Source: an uncultured Lachnospiraceae bacterium
GTDB lineage: Bacteria; Bacillota; Clostridia; Lachnospirales; Lachnospiraceae
NCBI GenBank assembly: GCA_904395885.1
Contig: CAJFOF010000055.1
Location: 1 to 46,261, forward strand
Direction: 5' to 3'
Length of the DNA stretch: 46,261 bases
The notes under the pieces were generated by a model. That model was not told the DNA's origin and made no database searches. It saw only the letters and a program-made list of their open reading frames with translations. The translations under genes and the position numbers were made by a program. Shown here one piece after another: positions 1 through 9,547 of the stretch (position 1 is the first letter of the stretch; the number at the start of each line of letters is the position of its first letter).

Positions 1-144
1 ATCCCGGATCCCGGCATCCATCAACACCGAGAGGGGATAATAGATCATGGGTTTATCGTAGATTGGGAGTAACTGCTTTGATGTCACTTTGGTCAGCGGG
101 TAAAGCCTGGTTCCGCTTCCCCCTGCGAGAATAATTCCTTTCAT
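1..144 (-). CDS. rfbA: Glucose-1-phosphate thymidylyltransferase, N-terminal 48 residues (truncated by window edge)
   Basis: Translating from the ATG at 144-142 gives [20 protein letters not shown], then a segment containing [16 protein letters not shown]. This is the nucleotide-binding N-terminus of RfbA/RmlA, with the GGSGTRL pyrophosphorylase loop. The family makes dTDP-glucose from dTTP and glucose-1-phosphate, the first step of dTDP-rhamnose synthesis for cell-surface polysaccharide. An AGGAGG lies six bases before the ATG and fixes the start. The family usually has about 290 residues; the rest lies beyond base 1, so completeness cannot be judged. A consensus-like promoter sits about 55 bases upstream, and the preceding prfA unit ends in a hairpin, so rfbA is probably the first gene of its own transcript. 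UTP-using relatives (GalU) begin differently, so the RfbA call is fairly firm. Confidence 0.88.
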   Translation of the reverse strand, partial: MKGIILAGGSGTRLYPLTKVTSKQLLPIYDKPMIYYPLSVLMDAGIRD

Positions 145-198
145 TGCTTTCCTCCTGGCCGGAAATCCAGCACACTTATACTCATTATACTATGGGTT

Positions 199-227
199 AT
201 GATACCACAAGTCATGGGATTTTGCAA
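199..227 (-). promoter_or_regulatory. Sigma-A promoter for rfbA
   Basis: On the minus strand, TTGCAA (227-222) and TATCAT (204-199) are separated by 17 bases. Each box matches the sigma-A consensus at five of six positions. Transcription would start near 192, giving a leader of about 48 bases before the rfbA ATG at 144. Confidence 0.6.
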
Positions 228-234
228 ATTTAAC

Positions 235-278
235 GAGCAAAAGAATCTCTAAAGATTTTATGAAGAAAACTTTTGCTC
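235..278. other. Inverted repeat upstream of the rfbA promoter
   Basis: GAGCAAAAG (235-243) and CTTTTGCTC (270-278) form a perfect nine-base inverted repeat. The spacer contains a smaller AATCT/AGATT hairpin. It lies between the prfA terminator and the rfbA -35 box. It could be a second terminator or an operator; nothing in the sequence decides which. Confidence 0.35.
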
Positions 279-295
279 CCATTCAGCAATAAATG

Positions 296-329
296 GGGCG
301 GCACAAGCTGTTTCAAGCTCATGCCACCC
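296..329 (-). terminator. Probable terminator of the rpmE-prfA unit
   Basis: Immediately after the prfA stop the minus strand can fold GGGTGGCA against TGCCGCCC, with an inner AGCT/AGCT pairing, followed by CATTTATT. The U tract is weak, so termination may be partial or Rho-assisted. Confidence 0.5.
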
Positions 330-333
330 TTTC

Positions 334-1407
334 TTATTCCTCATTCAATTTTGCCAGCTTGGCTGCCTGATCAGCCGTAATCAGTGCATCCAGAAGCTCC
401 TGTAAATCGCCGTTCATAATGGAGTCAATCTTATACAGCGTCAGTTTGATTCTATGATCTGTGACCCGTCCCTGGGGGAAATTGTAGGTACGGATTTTCT
501 CAGAGCGGTCCCCTGTCCCGATCTGGCTTCTTCTGGCATCTGCCTCCTCATTCTGGCGGCGCTCCATCTCCATGTCGTACAGCTTAGAGCGCAGCAAACG
601 GAACGCTTTCTCCTTATTCTGGAGCTGAGATTTTTCCGTCTGGCTGTAAATAACAATTCCTGTAGGGATATGGGTCAGACGCACTGCTGAGTCGGTAGTA
701 TTGACACACTGGCCGCCGTTTCCGGACGCACGCATAACGTCAATTCTGATATCTTTATCGTCGATAACGACATCAAAGTCCTCCGCCTCCGGCATAACCG
801 CCACCGTAGCTGTGGAGGTGTGGATCCGGCCGCCGGACTCTGTCTCCGGCACACGCTGTACCCGGTGCACTCCGGATTCATATTTAAACTTTGAATATGC
901 TCCCTTTCCTGTGATCATTGCCTGGACTTCTTTAAAGCCGCCGATCCCATTCTCATTGACGCTGACCAGCTCAATCTTCCAGCGCTGGCTTTCCGCATAA
1001 TTTACGTACATCCGGTACAGCTCTGCCGCAAACAGCGCCGCCTCATCTCCCCCGGCCCCTGCGCGGATCTCCAGAACAATATTTTTGTCATCGTTAGGAT
1101 CTTTGGGAAGCAGGAGGATCTTAATCTTCTGCTCCAGCTCCTCCACCTTCTTTTTCCCGTCGGAAAGCTCCATTTTGGCCAGTTCCCTCAGTTCTTCGTC
1201 CGATTCCTCCTCCAGAATCTGAAGGCTGTCTTCAATCGACTGCTTTGCCGCTTTATACTCTTTGTATGCTTCCACGATCGGAGCCAGGTCTGCCTGCTCC
1301 TTCATCAGTTTCTGGAACTTTTTAGGGTCGGAAGTGACCTCCGGACTGCTCAGTTCCAGCATCAATTCTTCATAATGAACAATTATATCATCTAATTTAT
1401 CAAACAT
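334..1407 (-). CDS. prfA: Peptide chain release factor 1 (RF-1)
   Basis: This 357-residue protein is a full-length class I release factor that ends translation at UAA and UAG codons. The universal GGQ tripeptide that triggers peptidyl-tRNA hydrolysis is at residues 231-233. The family signature around it is [25 protein letters not shown], with Cys after GGQ. The N-terminal helical domain occupies about residues 1-100. The [11 protein letters not shown] segment (about 113-123) and [14 protein letters not shown] (about 185-198) match RF-1 rather than RF-2. The start overlaps the end of prmC by eight bases, indicating translational coupling. PrmC methylates the glutamine of this GGQ, so enzyme and substrate are adjacent. 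No frameshift is present, unlike many RF-2 genes. Confidence 0.97.
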   Translation of the reverse strand: MFDKLDDIIVHYEELMLELSSPEVTSDPKKFQKLMKEQADLAPIVEAYKEYKAAKQSIEDSLQILEEESDEELRELAKMELSDGKKKVEELEQKIKILLLPKDPNDDKNIVLEIRAGAGGDEAALFAAELYRMYVNYAESQRWKIELVSVNENGIGGFKEVQAMITGKGAYSKFKYESGVHRVQRVPETESGGRIHTSTATVAVMPEAEDFDVVIDDKDIRIDVMRASGNGGQCVNTTDSAVRLTHIPTGIVIYSQTEKSQLQNKEKAFRLLRSKLYDMEMERRQNEEADARRSQIGTGDRSEKIRTYNFPQGRVTDHRIKLTLYKIDSIMNGDLQELLDALITADQAAKLAKLNEE

Positions 1408-2305
1408 GGGTACCCTCCTGCGGCAGCTTGGCCGCCACTACCCGGTCAAGACCGGGGATATCCTTAATTACGTTTACTTCTATAAAACCGGCGGCTTCCA
1501 GCAGACGGCTGACAGCCTCCCCCTGGTCGTAGCCGATTTCCAGATACAGACGGCCGCCCGGGCTTAAAAAGCGCCCGCTTTCTTCCGCTACCTTTCGGTA
1601 AAACTTTAAACCATCAGCATCGCCGTCCAGGGCAATCCTCGGCTCGTGATCCCGCACTTCCGGCTCAAGCCCTTCAATCACTCCGCTGGGAATGTACGGC
1701 GGATTCGATACAATGACATCAAATATCTCTCCTGAAAGCCCTTCAAAAACATCGCTCTCAATCAGGCGAAAGGCCATCTTCTTTTCCTCCAGCACACAGT
1801 CCGGAAGAAGGTGCCGCCGGTTTTTCTCTGCCACTTTCAGCGCTTCCCTGGAGATATCGGCTCCGGTAATCTCTCTGAAATTCCCTAAAACTCCCAGGCT
1901 GATGGCAATACATCCTGAACCGGTGCACAGATCCAGAAGTCTCAGTCGGCCGCTGTCAGAGGCGGTTCTTTTCTGGGGAAAAAGGTCTGCCAGAACCTGC
2001 TCAACCAGCGTTTCGGTGTCTTGTCTGGGAATCAGAACCTGGGGGCTGACACAGAACTCCAGTCCCATAAATTCCTGGGTTCCTAAAATATGCTGAAGCG
2101 GAATCCTCTTCGCCCGCTTCTGTATGTGTTCCCAATACCGTTCTTCTTCAGATCTCTCTGCCTCCTGCCCCTTTTTTGCCAGCAGCAGCGCGGCACTGAT
2201 GCCGGCTGCATCCATCAGCAGATATCTGGCGTCCAGTTCAGCTTCACTGATGCCAGCCTCTGAGAGGCATCTTTTTCCTTCTTCTAAAAGCTGCCCCAGT
2301 GTCAT
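1400..2305 (-). CDS. prmC: Release factor glutamine N5-methyltransferase
   Basis: This 301-residue protein matches PrmC/HemK. It uses S-adenosylmethionine to methylate the glutamine of the GGQ motif in RF-1 and RF-2. The N-terminal helical domain includes [16 protein letters not shown] and [13 protein letters not shown]. The Rossmann SAM-binding core contains [15 protein letters not shown], and the catalytic [10 protein letters not shown] loop contains the NPPY motif that binds the substrate amide. The gene overlaps DUF1385 by four bases upstream and prfA by eight bases downstream, so all three are probably translated from one message. Length is normal for the family. Confidence 0.96.
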   Translation of the reverse strand: MTLGQLLEEGKRCLSEAGISEAELDARYLLMDAAGISAALLLAKKGQEAERSEEERYWEHIQKRAKRIPLQHILGTQEFMGLEFCVSPQVLIPRQDTETLVEQVLADLFPQKRTASDSGRLRLLDLCTGSGCIAISLGVLGNFREITGADISREALKVAEKNRRHLLPDCVLEEKKMAFRLIESDVFEGLSGEIFDVIVSNPPYIPSGVIEGLEPEVRDHEPRIALDGDADGLKFYRKVAEESGRFLSPGGRLYLEIGYDQGEAVSRLLEAAGFIEVNVIKDIPGLDRVVAAKLPQEGTHV

Positions 2306-3297
2306 GCCCCGGCCTCCGCCGTTTCTGCGGCAGCCGCTGTCTCCTGGTCCTGTCCTGTCAGATCTGTCTCCGGAAAGTTTTCTCTCAGATACTCTTTCCA
2401 GTCAAAAACTTCTTCCACTGCCGCAATCGCCACCTGGATCATGGAATCATCCGGTTCCTTCGTCGTCAATCCCTGCATCCACATGCCAGGCCGGCTGAGA
2501 GCGTTAACAACGCAGGAATCACTGCGCCCTGCCAGTCTGAGAAATTCGTAAGAAATCCCCGCAATCACCGGGATCAGAATAATTCTGCTCAAAGCTCTCA
2601 GCCAAATATTGTCCACCCGGATCACCATAAAAAACAAGATACTGATCACCATGACGATCAGGATAAAGCTGGTGCCGCAGCGCTTGTGCTCCTTGGAGCT
2701 TTTCCTCACATTCTCCACGGTCAGAGGCATGCCGTGTTCTACACAGTTAATGCATTTGTGTTCTGCCCCGTGGTACATAAACGTCCTTCTGATATCCTCC
2801 ATCCTGGAAATCAGCTTAATATAGCCGATAAAGATCAGAATCCGGATAATTCCTTCCAGAATCGCCATGATGGTCTCCGATGGAATAAACATCTTAAACA
2901 CATTGGAGAGGAACATAGGTAAAACCATAAAGATCGCTATTGCCATTACTACGGAAAAGACCATAACAAACCCCATCAGCACCTTTTCCAGCTTCTCTCC
3001 AAACACCCGGTCCAGGAACAGTTCAAATCTGCCTGGCTCGCTGTCCTCATCATCCTCAAAAAATCCGGCCGACCAGGTCAGCGCTCTCATCCCCAAAATC
3101 ATGGAATCCGCAAAATTGAATATCCCGCGGATAAAGGGAAGGGACAAAACTTTTACCTTCTCAGTAACACTGACATAAGAGTCTTTTTTTACCTCAATCG
3201 CCCCGTCGGGCTTCCGGACAGCCACCGCATAGTCATCCCGGTTTTTCATCATAATGCCCTCAATGACAGCCTGGCCCCCGATACCAGAATATTTCAA
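2302..3297 (-). CDS. DUF1385 (YqhQ-like) membrane protein, TTG start
   Basis: The 331-residue protein begins (M)KYSGIGGQAVIEGIMMK, the hallmark of the DUF1385/YqhQ family of membrane proteins of unknown function. Several hydrophobic segments follow (for example VLMGFVMVFSVVMAIAIFMV and a segment ending IRILIFIGYIKLI). A YHGAEHK segment with a nearby Cys is typical of the family. The reading frame extends upstream to an ATG at 3360, but the TTG at 3297-3295 is chosen because AGGAGG lies seven bases before it and homology starts there. Relatives commonly neighbour rpmE, prmC and prfA. The C-terminus is Glu/Ala-rich. The biochemical role is unknown. Confidence 0.9.
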   Translation of the reverse strand: MKYSGIGGQAVIEGIMMKNRDDYAVAVRKPDGAIEVKKDSYVSVTEKVKVLSLPFIRGIFNFADSMILGMRALTWSAGFFEDDEDSEPGRFELFLDRVFGEKLEKVLMGFVMVFSVVMAIAIFMVLPMFLSNVFKMFIPSETIMAILEGIIRILIFIGYIKLISRMEDIRRTFMYHGAEHKCINCVEHGMPLTVENVRKSSKEHKRCGTSFILIVMVISILFFMVIRVDNIWLRALSRIILIPVIAGISYEFLRLAGRSDSCVVNALSRPGMWMQGLTTKEPDDSMIQVAIAAVEEVFDWKEYLRENFPETDLTGQDQETAAAAETAEAGA

Positions 3298-3394
3298 TAG
3301 CTTTCCTCCTTCTTGACACAAATCTGCCCAGCAGATGAGAAAATAAAAAGGGCTGAGCAAGTGTCTCCACTAAGCTCAACCCTATGTTCTCTCA

Positions 3395-3613
3395 TTATTT
3401 GCCAGCGTTTACGCCGTACTTACGATTGAACTTATCAATACGTCCACGAGCAGCGGCAGCCTTCTGCTGACCTGTATAGAATGAATGGCATTTGGAACAA
3501 ACTTCTACGTGAATGTCCTTCTTGGTAGAACCAGTTACAAATTCATTGCCACAGTTGCAAACTACCTTAGCCTGATAATAAGCTGGATGGATTCCCTCTT
3601 TCATGATTTTCAC
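3395..3613 (-). CDS. rpmE: 50S ribosomal protein L31
   Basis: This 72-residue protein is L31 of the zinc-binding type. It has CNCG near residues 19-22 and CSKC near residues 38-41, the pattern expected for a zinc-coordinating L31 rather than the zinc-free paralogue. L31 bridges the two ribosomal subunits. The start is preceded by GAGAGGTGAAAATC. A strong promoter and a structured leader of about 80 bases lie upstream. DUF1385, prmC and prfA follow in the same direction and may be cotranscribed. Confidence 0.96.
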   Translation of the reverse strand: MKIMKEGIHPAYYQAKVVCNCGNEFVTGSTKKDIHVEVCSKCHSFYTGQQKAAAARGRIDKFNRKYGVNAGK

Positions 3614-3691
3614 CTCTCTATTCTTATTGTGCGGTTTCCGACCGCAAAACGCATCTCTGCGTCTCTAATCCTGTCACGCCGTATAAACAGC
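3614..3691 (-). promoter_or_regulatory. Structured rpmE 5' leader (candidate ribosomal-protein leader)
   Basis: Between the rpmE promoter and start codon the RNA can form ACGCA/TGCGT and, just downstream, TGCGGT/ACCGCA with a CGGAA loop. Ribosomal-protein leaders, including some for L31 genes in Firmicutes, are known autoregulatory sites. Whether this one binds L31 is inferred from position only. Confidence 0.4.
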
Positions 3692-3697
3692 TTAGTT

Positions 3698-3726
3698 AGT
3701 ATAGCATAAAGCAACAGGATTTGCAA
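3698..3726 (-). promoter_or_regulatory. Sigma-A promoter for rpmE
   Basis: TTGCAA (3726-3721) and TATACT (3703-3698) are separated by exactly 17 bases on the minus strand. Both boxes are close to consensus. The predicted start is near 3691, giving a leader of about 78 bases. Confidence 0.75.
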
Positions 3727-3752
3727 GCATTTTTCTTTAAAACCCAGCAGGA

Positions 3753-5261
3753 TCAAAAACGGATTTTTTTCGCCATCTCCACAAATTCCCGGTTGGACCT
3801 GGTTTTAGCGAACAGATCCAATATCTTTTCTACTGCTTCCTCCGGTTTTAGAGTGTTCGTGGCTTTCCGCACAATATCAACGGCCTCCGCCTCTTCTTTC
3901 GTAAGCAGAAGGTCGTCTCTTCTGGTTCCTGACTTCAAAATGTCGATAGCCGGGAAAATTCTCTTTTCGGAAAGTTTCCGATCCAATACCAATTCCATAT
4001 TGCCGGTACCCTTAAATTCTTCGTAGATTACATCATCCATGCGGCTTCCGGTGTCAATTAAAGCTGTCGCCAAGATCGTAAGGCTTCCTCCCTCCCGCAT
4101 GTTCCGGGCCGCACCGAAAAATCGTTTTGGCATGTGGAGCGCTGCCGGATCCAAACCGCCGGACAGCGTTCGTCCGGAAGGCGGAACCACCAGATTGTAT
4201 GCCCTGGCCAGACGCGTAATGCTGTCCAACAAGATCGCCACATCTCTTCCGTGCTCTACCAGGCGTTTTGCTCTCTCAACAACCATCTCTGACACCCTTT
4301 TGTGGCGTTCCGGCAGTTCATCGAAGGTCGAATAAATCACTTCTACATTTGGCCCCACAATGGCCTCTTTAATATCCGTCACCTCCTCAGGCCGTTCGTC
4401 AATGAGGAGAATGATCAGATGCATGTCCGGGTGATTTGTAGTAATCGCCCGCGCCACCTGCTTTAGCAGAGTCGTTTTTCCTGCCTTCGGCGGAGAAACT
4501 ATCATTCCTCTCTGTCCCTTTCCGATAGGCGACAAAAGATCCAGAACCCTCATGGCCACTGTGCTCTTGCCTCCCGGCATCTCCATATGCAGTCTCTCGT
4601 TGGGGAAAATCGGTGTTAGGTTTTCAAAGTTAGGGCGATGTTCTGCCACACTGGCCGGATATCCGTTGATCGATGTAACGTAAAGCAGGGCGGCAAATTT
4701 CTCCGTAGGCGTTTTTACCCTGCGGTTCCCTCTGACAATATCGCCGGTCTTCATATTAAAACGTCTGATCTGGGACGGCGCCACATATACGTCATTATCT
4801 CCCGGCAAAAAATTTTCACAGCGAATAAACCCGAAGCCATCCGGCATTACCTCCAAAATACCATTGGCTTCCATACCGCTGTCCAGCTCTGCCAGTTCCT
4901 CAGTATTGATGGAATCCGGTTTCCCCGCCCCCTCTTTCTGACCAGAAACCGGACGTTTCCCCTGATGGTTTCTGTCGCTGGCCTGTCCACGATCTGTCTG
5001 CTGTGAGCGCTCACCCTGCTGCTGGCGCTCATTCTGCTGGTTCCGCTCTGTCTGCTGCGGCCGTTCATTTTTTCCAGGCGTGCGTACCGGAGGCTTTTCA
5101 CTGGCCTGTTTTTCTCCAGACTGTTTTTCACTTTTCTCCGCCGCCTCACACAATAAGTCTACCAGTTCTGCTTTCCGCAGACTGCTGGCCCCTTTTATTC
5201 CCTGACTCTTTGCCAGTTCCCTCAGCTGTGTCAGCGGCAACGTAATCAACTTTTCACGCAT
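3753..5261 (-). CDS. rho: Transcription termination factor Rho
   Basis: This 502-residue protein is the hexameric RNA helicase that ends transcription at Rho-dependent sites. The Rho N-terminal helical domain (residues 1-42) is followed by a Gln/Arg/Glu-rich low-complexity insertion (about 43-120). Next come the cold-shock-like RNA-binding domain (about 130-200, including DGFGFIR) and the RecA-like ATPase core. The Walker A is PPKAGKTT at 257-264, and a Walker B lies in [14 protein letters not shown]. The insertion makes it longer than the roughly 420-residue E. coli protein, as in many Clostridia and Actinobacteria, where insertions alter RNA affinity. The start follows AAGGAGATCATT. A separate promoter and a 110-base leader lie upstream. 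Confidence 0.96.
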   Translation of the reverse strand: MREKLITLPLTQLRELAKSQGIKGASSLRKAELVDLLCEAAEKSEKQSGEKQASEKPPVRTPGKNERPQQTERNQQNERQQQGERSQQTDRGQASDRNHQGKRPVSGQKEGAGKPDSINTEELAELDSGMEANGILEVMPDGFGFIRCENFLPGDNDVYVAPSQIRRFNMKTGDIVRGNRRVKTPTEKFAALLYVTSINGYPASVAEHRPNFENLTPIFPNERLHMEMPGGKSTVAMRVLDLLSPIGKGQRGMIVSPPKAGKTTLLKQVARAITTNHPDMHLIILLIDERPEEVTDIKEAIVGPNVEVIYSTFDELPERHKRVSEMVVERAKRLVEHGRDVAILLDSITRLARAYNLVVPPSGRTLSGGLDPAALHMPKRFFGAARNMREGGSLTILATALIDTGSRMDDVIYEEFKGTGNMELVLDRKLSEKRIFPAIDILKSGTRRDDLLLTKEEAEAVDIVRKATNTLKPEEAVEKILDLFAKTRSNREFVEMAKKIRF

Positions 5262-5378
5262 AATGATCTCCTTGTCTTTTATTCTGCTGCATATTTTTCT
5301 GTTTATTGGGGAATTCGATTAGAACTATTTCGGATGTGCCTATAGAAGGGCTTATGCCGTCCTTCAGCTTCTTTAAAC

Positions 5379-5407
5379 ATTATATATGAACTTTGAAAAA
5401 AATGCAA
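5379..5407 (-). promoter_or_regulatory. Sigma-A promoter for rho
   Basis: TTGCAT (5407-5402) and a perfect TATAAT (5384-5379) are separated by 17 bases on the minus strand. It lies just after the stop of the ComF-like gene. The leader to the rho ATG is about 110 bases and contains GAAGG/CCTTC hairpin potential, which may allow autogenous control. Confidence 0.7.
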
Positions 5408-5413
5408 TGGCTT

Positions 5414-6157
5414 CTACTGACTGCCTATGCATATCACTGCCGTGTATACTTTCTGGATTCCGGCATTCTTCAGCACTTTTGTACACGCCTGTACTGTGCT
5501 TCCCGTTGTATAGATATCGTCTATCAAAACGACTGAGCGTGCATCTTTCGGAATTGCTCCGGGTGCAAAAGCCTGTTCCAGATTTTTTCTTCTTTCTCCC
5601 GGTGACAGCTCCTTTTGCGGAAGAGTCTTCTTTGTTCGAAGGAGCCACGCCGATTCCACGGGAATCCTGACGCCGGAGACTTCTTCCAAACGTTCCGACA
5701 GCCTCTGCGCCAGGATCTCTGCCTGATTAAATCCTCTTCTTCTCCGCCTGGCCGGATGGACCGGTACCGGCACCAGGACATCTGGCCGCATATTCAAAAT
5801 TTTCTTTCCTAACCGGGCCGCCATCGCCGCCCCATAAAAATCCAGATATTCCCTTCTGCCCTGGTACTTTATCTTCGCCATGGAAGCTCGCGTTACATCA
5901 TCGTAGCAGCACAGTGCGATTCCATACTCAAAGGCCCCTGGCCGCCGAAGACAGTCCGGACAATATTCTGTTTCCCGGGTGTTCACAGGTTTCCCGCATT
6001 TTTTACAGACAGGTCCGGAAATCCAGGACAGTTTTCCCACGCAGCCGGGACAGATCAGATGGCCCGCAGGCATCACGATCTCCCCGCATACCGGACAGCG
6101 CCGCGGATACATAGCATCCAGCAAGATCTCTGTTATTGTTCTGATGCCAAACCACAT
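5414..6157 (-). CDS. ComF-family phosphoribosyltransferase-like protein
   Basis: The 247-residue protein has the ComF architecture. An N-terminal zinc-finger region contains CPVC, CPGC, CKKC and CPDC pairs (about residues 15-62). A type I phosphoribosyltransferase fold follows, with PVPVHPARRRRRGFNQAE and the phosphoribosyl-pyrophosphate loop VVLIDDIYTTGST. Relatives act in DNA uptake during natural competence, probably in moving the incoming strand across the membrane; the catalytic role is unclear. The frame is open further upstream to 6253, but the ATG at 6157 is preferred because family similarity begins there. The start overlaps the recD2 end by 25 bases. Pairing with a DNA helicase fits a role in DNA processing. 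Confidence 0.87.
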   Translation of the reverse strand: MWFGIRTITEILLDAMYPRRCPVCGEIVMPAGHLICPGCVGKLSWISGPVCKKCGKPVNTRETEYCPDCLRRPGAFEYGIALCCYDDVTRASMAKIKYQGRREYLDFYGAAMAARLGKKILNMRPDVLVPVPVHPARRRRRGFNQAEILAQRLSERLEEVSGVRIPVESAWLLRTKKTLPQKELSPGERRKNLEQAFAPGAIPKDARSVVLIDDIYTTGSTVQACTKVLKNAGIQKVYTAVICIGSQ

Positions 6158-8385
6158 ATTTCTTTGATCCTCTCCTTTAATCCAGAATACCGCTTCTGTT
6201 CCATCACATTTCCGGCCATTGCCTGAAAGGTATCCGGGAGTCCCACAAGGCATACACAGGATCTCGCTCTGGTCACACCTGTATAGAGCAGGTTCCGGTT
6301 CATCAGCATTCTCGGGCCGCTATAGAGTGGAATCACGACTGCCGGATATTCGCTTCCCTGAGATTTATGGATCGTAATCGCATAGGCCAGTTCCAGCTCC
6401 TCTGTCTGTTTGAATGAATATTCCGCCATGCGGCCCTCGTCAAACTCCACTGTAAGAGTTTCCGCAAACAGGTTGATCTCACGGATGATTCCAATATCTC
6501 CGTTAAAGATCCCTGTTCCCTTATCTATCGGAATCCCATAGCGGTTGCGAACTTCCCATTCCATCTGGTAATTGTTTTTTGTCTGCATGACCTTATCTCC
6601 GGTCCTCCACAGAATCCCCCCTGCCTCTTTTTCCGTCTTATCGGCAGATGGAGGATTCATGTAGGCCTGAAAAATCTGATTCAGCCGCTCCACACCCAGG
6701 GGGCCTTTTCTCATAGGCGTCATGATCTGAATGTCCATAGGGTCTGCGTGGACGTAGCCCGGCAGTTTTTTCTGGACCAGGGTGATCATAGCGCTGATGA
6801 TAGCGTCCGGCGTGTCCCTTCGGATAAACAGGAAATCTTTGCTGGGCTTTCCCAGAGGCACTGGCTCTCCTGCGTGAATCTTATGGGCATTTACAATGAT
6901 GTCGCTCTCGGCTGCCTGGCGGAAAATCTTGGTCAGTTGTACTACATTAAATGCCTCGGAAGCGATCATGTCCCGGAGCACATTGCCCGGCCCGACACTT
7001 GGAAGCTGGTTTACATCGCCCACCAGAATCAGCCGTGTTCCTATGTTTACAGCTTTCAGCAGAGAATGCATCAAACTGATGTCCACCATGGACATTTCAT
7101 CAATGATCACGACATCTGCATCCAATGGATTTTCCTCGTTCCGGTCAAAGTGCATGCCGATGGCATCATTTTCCCCCGGCAGCCCCGTAAGCTCCAACAT
7201 TCGGTGAATGGTCCTGGCTTCCCATCCGGTAGCCTCTGTCATCCTCTTTGCCGCCCGGCCTGTGGGCGCCCCCAGAATAATCTCCATCCCCTCCATTTCA
7301 AAATAACGGATAATTGTATTGATTGTAGTCGTCTTTCCTGTTCCGGGTCCTCCGGTAATAATCAGCAGACCGCTGTTGACGGCCTCCATGACAGCCTTCT
7401 GCTGCAGCTCATCCAATTCGATCTGTTCCTGTTTCTGGATCTCATACAGCCTGGTCTTGATCTCGATCTCCGGGATATCGCCTCGGATATTCAAATCGCA
7501 GAGCATCTTGGCAGTATTTAATTCCATATAGTAATACTGGGCAGAAAAAACCATTCGCTCCGGCGCTTCCCCCGGGTTTTCACTTTTCTGCTTTACAACA
7601 ATTTTCTTCTCCATCTGAAGATCCATCAGATGTTTATCCATACTTTCAGGATGGACGTTCAGCAGAGCCGCAGCATTGGCCGTCAATTCACTTTCAGGCA
7701 GATAGGTGTGGCCGTTTCCCAGCGCCTGAAGGAGGGTATAGAGAATCCCGCTCTTAATTCGATAGTCAGAATCCGAGAAAAGACCGATCCGCTGGGCAAT
7801 CTCGTCGGCCATCTTAAATCCAACGCCCGGTATATCGTCTGCCAGCCGATATGGATTTTCCTTCAGAATCCCATACATCCTTGGCCCATACTCCTGGTAA
7901 ATCTTAACCGCAAGATTCATAGAGATCCCATAGCCCTGAAGGAACATCATGGCCTGGCGCATGTCTTTCTTTTCTTCCACCTGCTCGCCGATAGCCATTG
8001 CCATTTTTTCGCTGATGCCTTTGATTTCAGCCAGGCGTTCCGGCTCCTCCTCCATAATTCTTAAGGTATCCGCTTTAAAGCGTTTTACGATCCGGGCAGC
8101 CAAAGCAGCTCCCACGCCTTTTATGGCGCCGGAGCCCAAGTAACGTTCCACAGCAGCCGTATCTTCCGGCTGTTTGATCTCATAGCTTTCCACCTGAAGC
8201 TGTTCCCCGTAGACAGGATGCTCGGTCATGGTTCCGGTGGCCTCCACCAGCTCCCCTTCACTGATATAGTGAAAGGTTCCGACCAGAATCGTTTCATCCT
8301 TTCCGTCAGCCAGGCTTAATACCGTATATCCGTTGTCGTCATTTCGGAATTTTATTTTTTCTACAAATCCTCTTACTGTAGCCAT
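6133..8385 (-). CDS. recD2: ATP-dependent RecD2 helicase
   Basis: This 750-residue superfamily 1B helicase is RecD2, the RecBCD-independent form found in Firmicutes. The N-terminal OB-like segment (VRGFVEKIKFRNDDNGYTVL) and helix-hairpin-helix segments (IKGVGAALAARI, IKGISEKMA, IPGVGFKMADEIA) precede the helicase core. Walker A is GGPGTGKTT at 345-353 and Walker B is DEMSM at 429-433. Later motifs include VGDVNQLPSVGPG and the C-terminal AYAITIHKSQGSEY and LYTGVTRAR. RecD2 unwinds DNA 5' to 3' and takes part in repair and replication-fork maintenance. It sits between mreB and the ComF-like gene, all in one direction. Confidence 0.96.
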   Translation of the reverse strand: MATVRGFVEKIKFRNDDNGYTVLSLADGKDETILVGTFHYISEGELVEATGTMTEHPVYGEQLQVESYEIKQPEDTAAVERYLGSGAIKGVGAALAARIVKRFKADTLRIMEEEPERLAEIKGISEKMAMAIGEQVEEKKDMRQAMMFLQGYGISMNLAVKIYQEYGPRMYGILKENPYRLADDIPGVGFKMADEIAQRIGLFSDSDYRIKSGILYTLLQALGNGHTYLPESELTANAAALLNVHPESMDKHLMDLQMEKKIVVKQKSENPGEAPERMVFSAQYYYMELNTAKMLCDLNIRGDIPEIEIKTRLYEIQKQEQIELDELQQKAVMEAVNSGLLIITGGPGTGKTTTINTIIRYFEMEGMEIILGAPTGRAAKRMTEATGWEARTIHRMLELTGLPGENDAIGMHFDRNEENPLDADVVIIDEMSMVDISLMHSLLKAVNIGTRLILVGDVNQLPSVGPGNVLRDMIASEAFNVVQLTKIFRQAAESDIIVNAHKIHAGEPVPLGKPSKDFLFIRRDTPDAIISAMITLVQKKLPGYVHADPMDIQIMTPMRKGPLGVERLNQIFQAYMNPPSADKTEKEAGGILWRTGDKVMQTKNNYQMEWEVRNRYGIPIDKGTGIFNGDIGIIREINLFAETLTVEFDEGRMAEYSFKQTEELELAYAITIHKSQGSEYPAVVIPLYSGPRMLMNRNLLYTGVTRARSCVCLVGLPDTFQAMAGNVMEQKRYSGLKERIKEICGLASEQ

Positions 8386-8394
8386 AGATAAAGA

Positions 8395-8441
8395 CAGACG
8401 CGCCCGGTCCGGCCCTCTTTAAAGGCCCCCGGGCGTCTTAA
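8395..8441 (-). terminator. Possible attenuating hairpin between mreB and recD2
   Basis: On the minus strand AGACGCCCGG pairs with CCGGGCGCGTCT (one bulge) around an inner GGCC/GGCC pairing. GTCTTTAT follows. The U run is poor, so read-through from mreB into recD2 is likely. Confidence 0.4.
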
Positions 8442-8452
8442 AGAATTGGTGA

Positions 8453-9463
8453 TCAGTTGTACTCTTCTTTTCCCTCGCCATGGGCAAACTCGATGAATTT
8501 GCCTGTTCCGATGGCAACAGCCGTCAGCGGGTCCTCCGCCACCATGGTATTGATTCCTGTCTTTTCCTCGATCAGGGCGTCCAGACCGCTCAAAAGGGAA
8601 CCGCCGCCTGTCAGGACAATACCGCGCTCAAAAATATCTGCAGCCAACTCCGGCGGTGTGCGCTCCAGTACGCTGTGAACGGCATCTACGATCTGCATCG
8701 CCGGTTCTCTCAGCGCCTCCAGGGTCTCGTCCGACGTGACAACAATGGTCTTGGGCAGTCCGGTCACCAGGTTACGGCCTCTTACTTCCATCGTCAGCAC
8801 TTCCGGTCTGCGGTATGCAGCCCCGATATTGATCTTGATTTCCTCTGCCGTCCTCTCACCGATCAACAGATTATGTTTCTTTCTCATATAACGAACCAGT
8901 GCTTCATCAAAGTCGTCGCCTGCTACTTTAATAGAAGTACTGACCACTGTGCCCCCCAGAGAAATAACCGCAATATCCGCAGTGCCGCCTCCAATATCAA
9001 CGATCATGTTTCCGCAAGCCTTTGAAATGTCAATGCCCGCACCAATGGCCGCCGCCACCGGCTCCTCAATAATAGAAACCTCTCTGGCGCCTGCCTGATA
9101 GGTAGCATCCTCCACGGCCTTCTTTTCCACTTCTGTGGCACCGCTGGGAATACATACACTGATGCGGGGCTTCCGAAGAGTCTTCTTCCCCACCGCCTTA
9201 TTGATGAAGTATTTCAGCATTTTTTCTGTGACAGTGTAATCCGAAATAACACCCTGGCGCAGGGGACGGACTGCCACGATGTTTCCGGGCGTACGCCCGA
9301 TCATCAGACGCGCCTCCTCACCGATGGCCATGATCTTATTGCTGTCACGGTCAATGGCTACAACTGACGGTTCTTTTAAAACCACACCTTTTCCTTTAAT
9401 ATAAACCAGGATACTGGCAGTACCCAGGTCGATTCCAATGTCATTGGACATCATGGTAAACAT
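8453..9463 (-). CDS. mreB: Rod shape-determining protein MreB/Mbl
   Basis: This 336-residue bacterial actin polymerises along the membrane and directs lateral cell-wall synthesis. Actin-fold motifs are phosphate loop 1 IGIDLGTAS (residues 9-17), phosphate loop 2 DIGGGTADIAV (156-166) and the adenosine loop TGGGSLLSGL near residue 290. CIPSGATEVEKKAV resembles MreB more than Mbl. The usual mreC and mreD are not adjacent, so this may be a stand-alone paralogue. The ATG at 9463 is preceded by GGAGG at ten bases. A strong promoter lies about 55 bases upstream. Confidence 0.94.
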   Translation of the reverse strand: MFTMMSNDIGIDLGTASILVYIKGKGVVLKEPSVVAIDRDSNKIMAIGEEARLMIGRTPGNIVAVRPLRQGVISDYTVTEKMLKYFINKAVGKKTLRKPRISVCIPSGATEVEKKAVEDATYQAGAREVSIIEEPVAAAIGAGIDISKACGNMIVDIGGGTADIAVISLGGTVVSTSIKVAGDDFDEALVRYMRKKHNLLIGERTAEEIKINIGAAYRRPEVLTMEVRGRNLVTGLPKTIVVTSDETLEALREPAMQIVDAVHSVLERTPPELAADIFERGIVLTGGGSLLSGLDALIEEKTGINTMVAEDPLTAVAIGTGKFIEFAHGEGKEEYN

Positions 9464-9519
9464 ATATTAATTTCCTCCAACAAAATCTGTAACAATTCAG
9501 CACATATAACCTCTATCTT

Positions 9520-9547
9520 ATTATATACAATCTCGAAGAGTTTTCAA
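9520..9547 (-). promoter_or_regulatory. Sigma-A promoter for mreB
   Basis: TTGAAA (9547-9542) and a perfect TATAAT (9525-9520) are separated by 16 bases on the minus strand. The predicted transcript starts near 9513, about 50 bases before the mreB ATG. Confidence 0.75.

Noticed and set aside
6748..7521. 257-codon plus-strand frame
   Set aside because: It is antisense to the RecD2 helicase core, whose motifs are intact; shadow frame.
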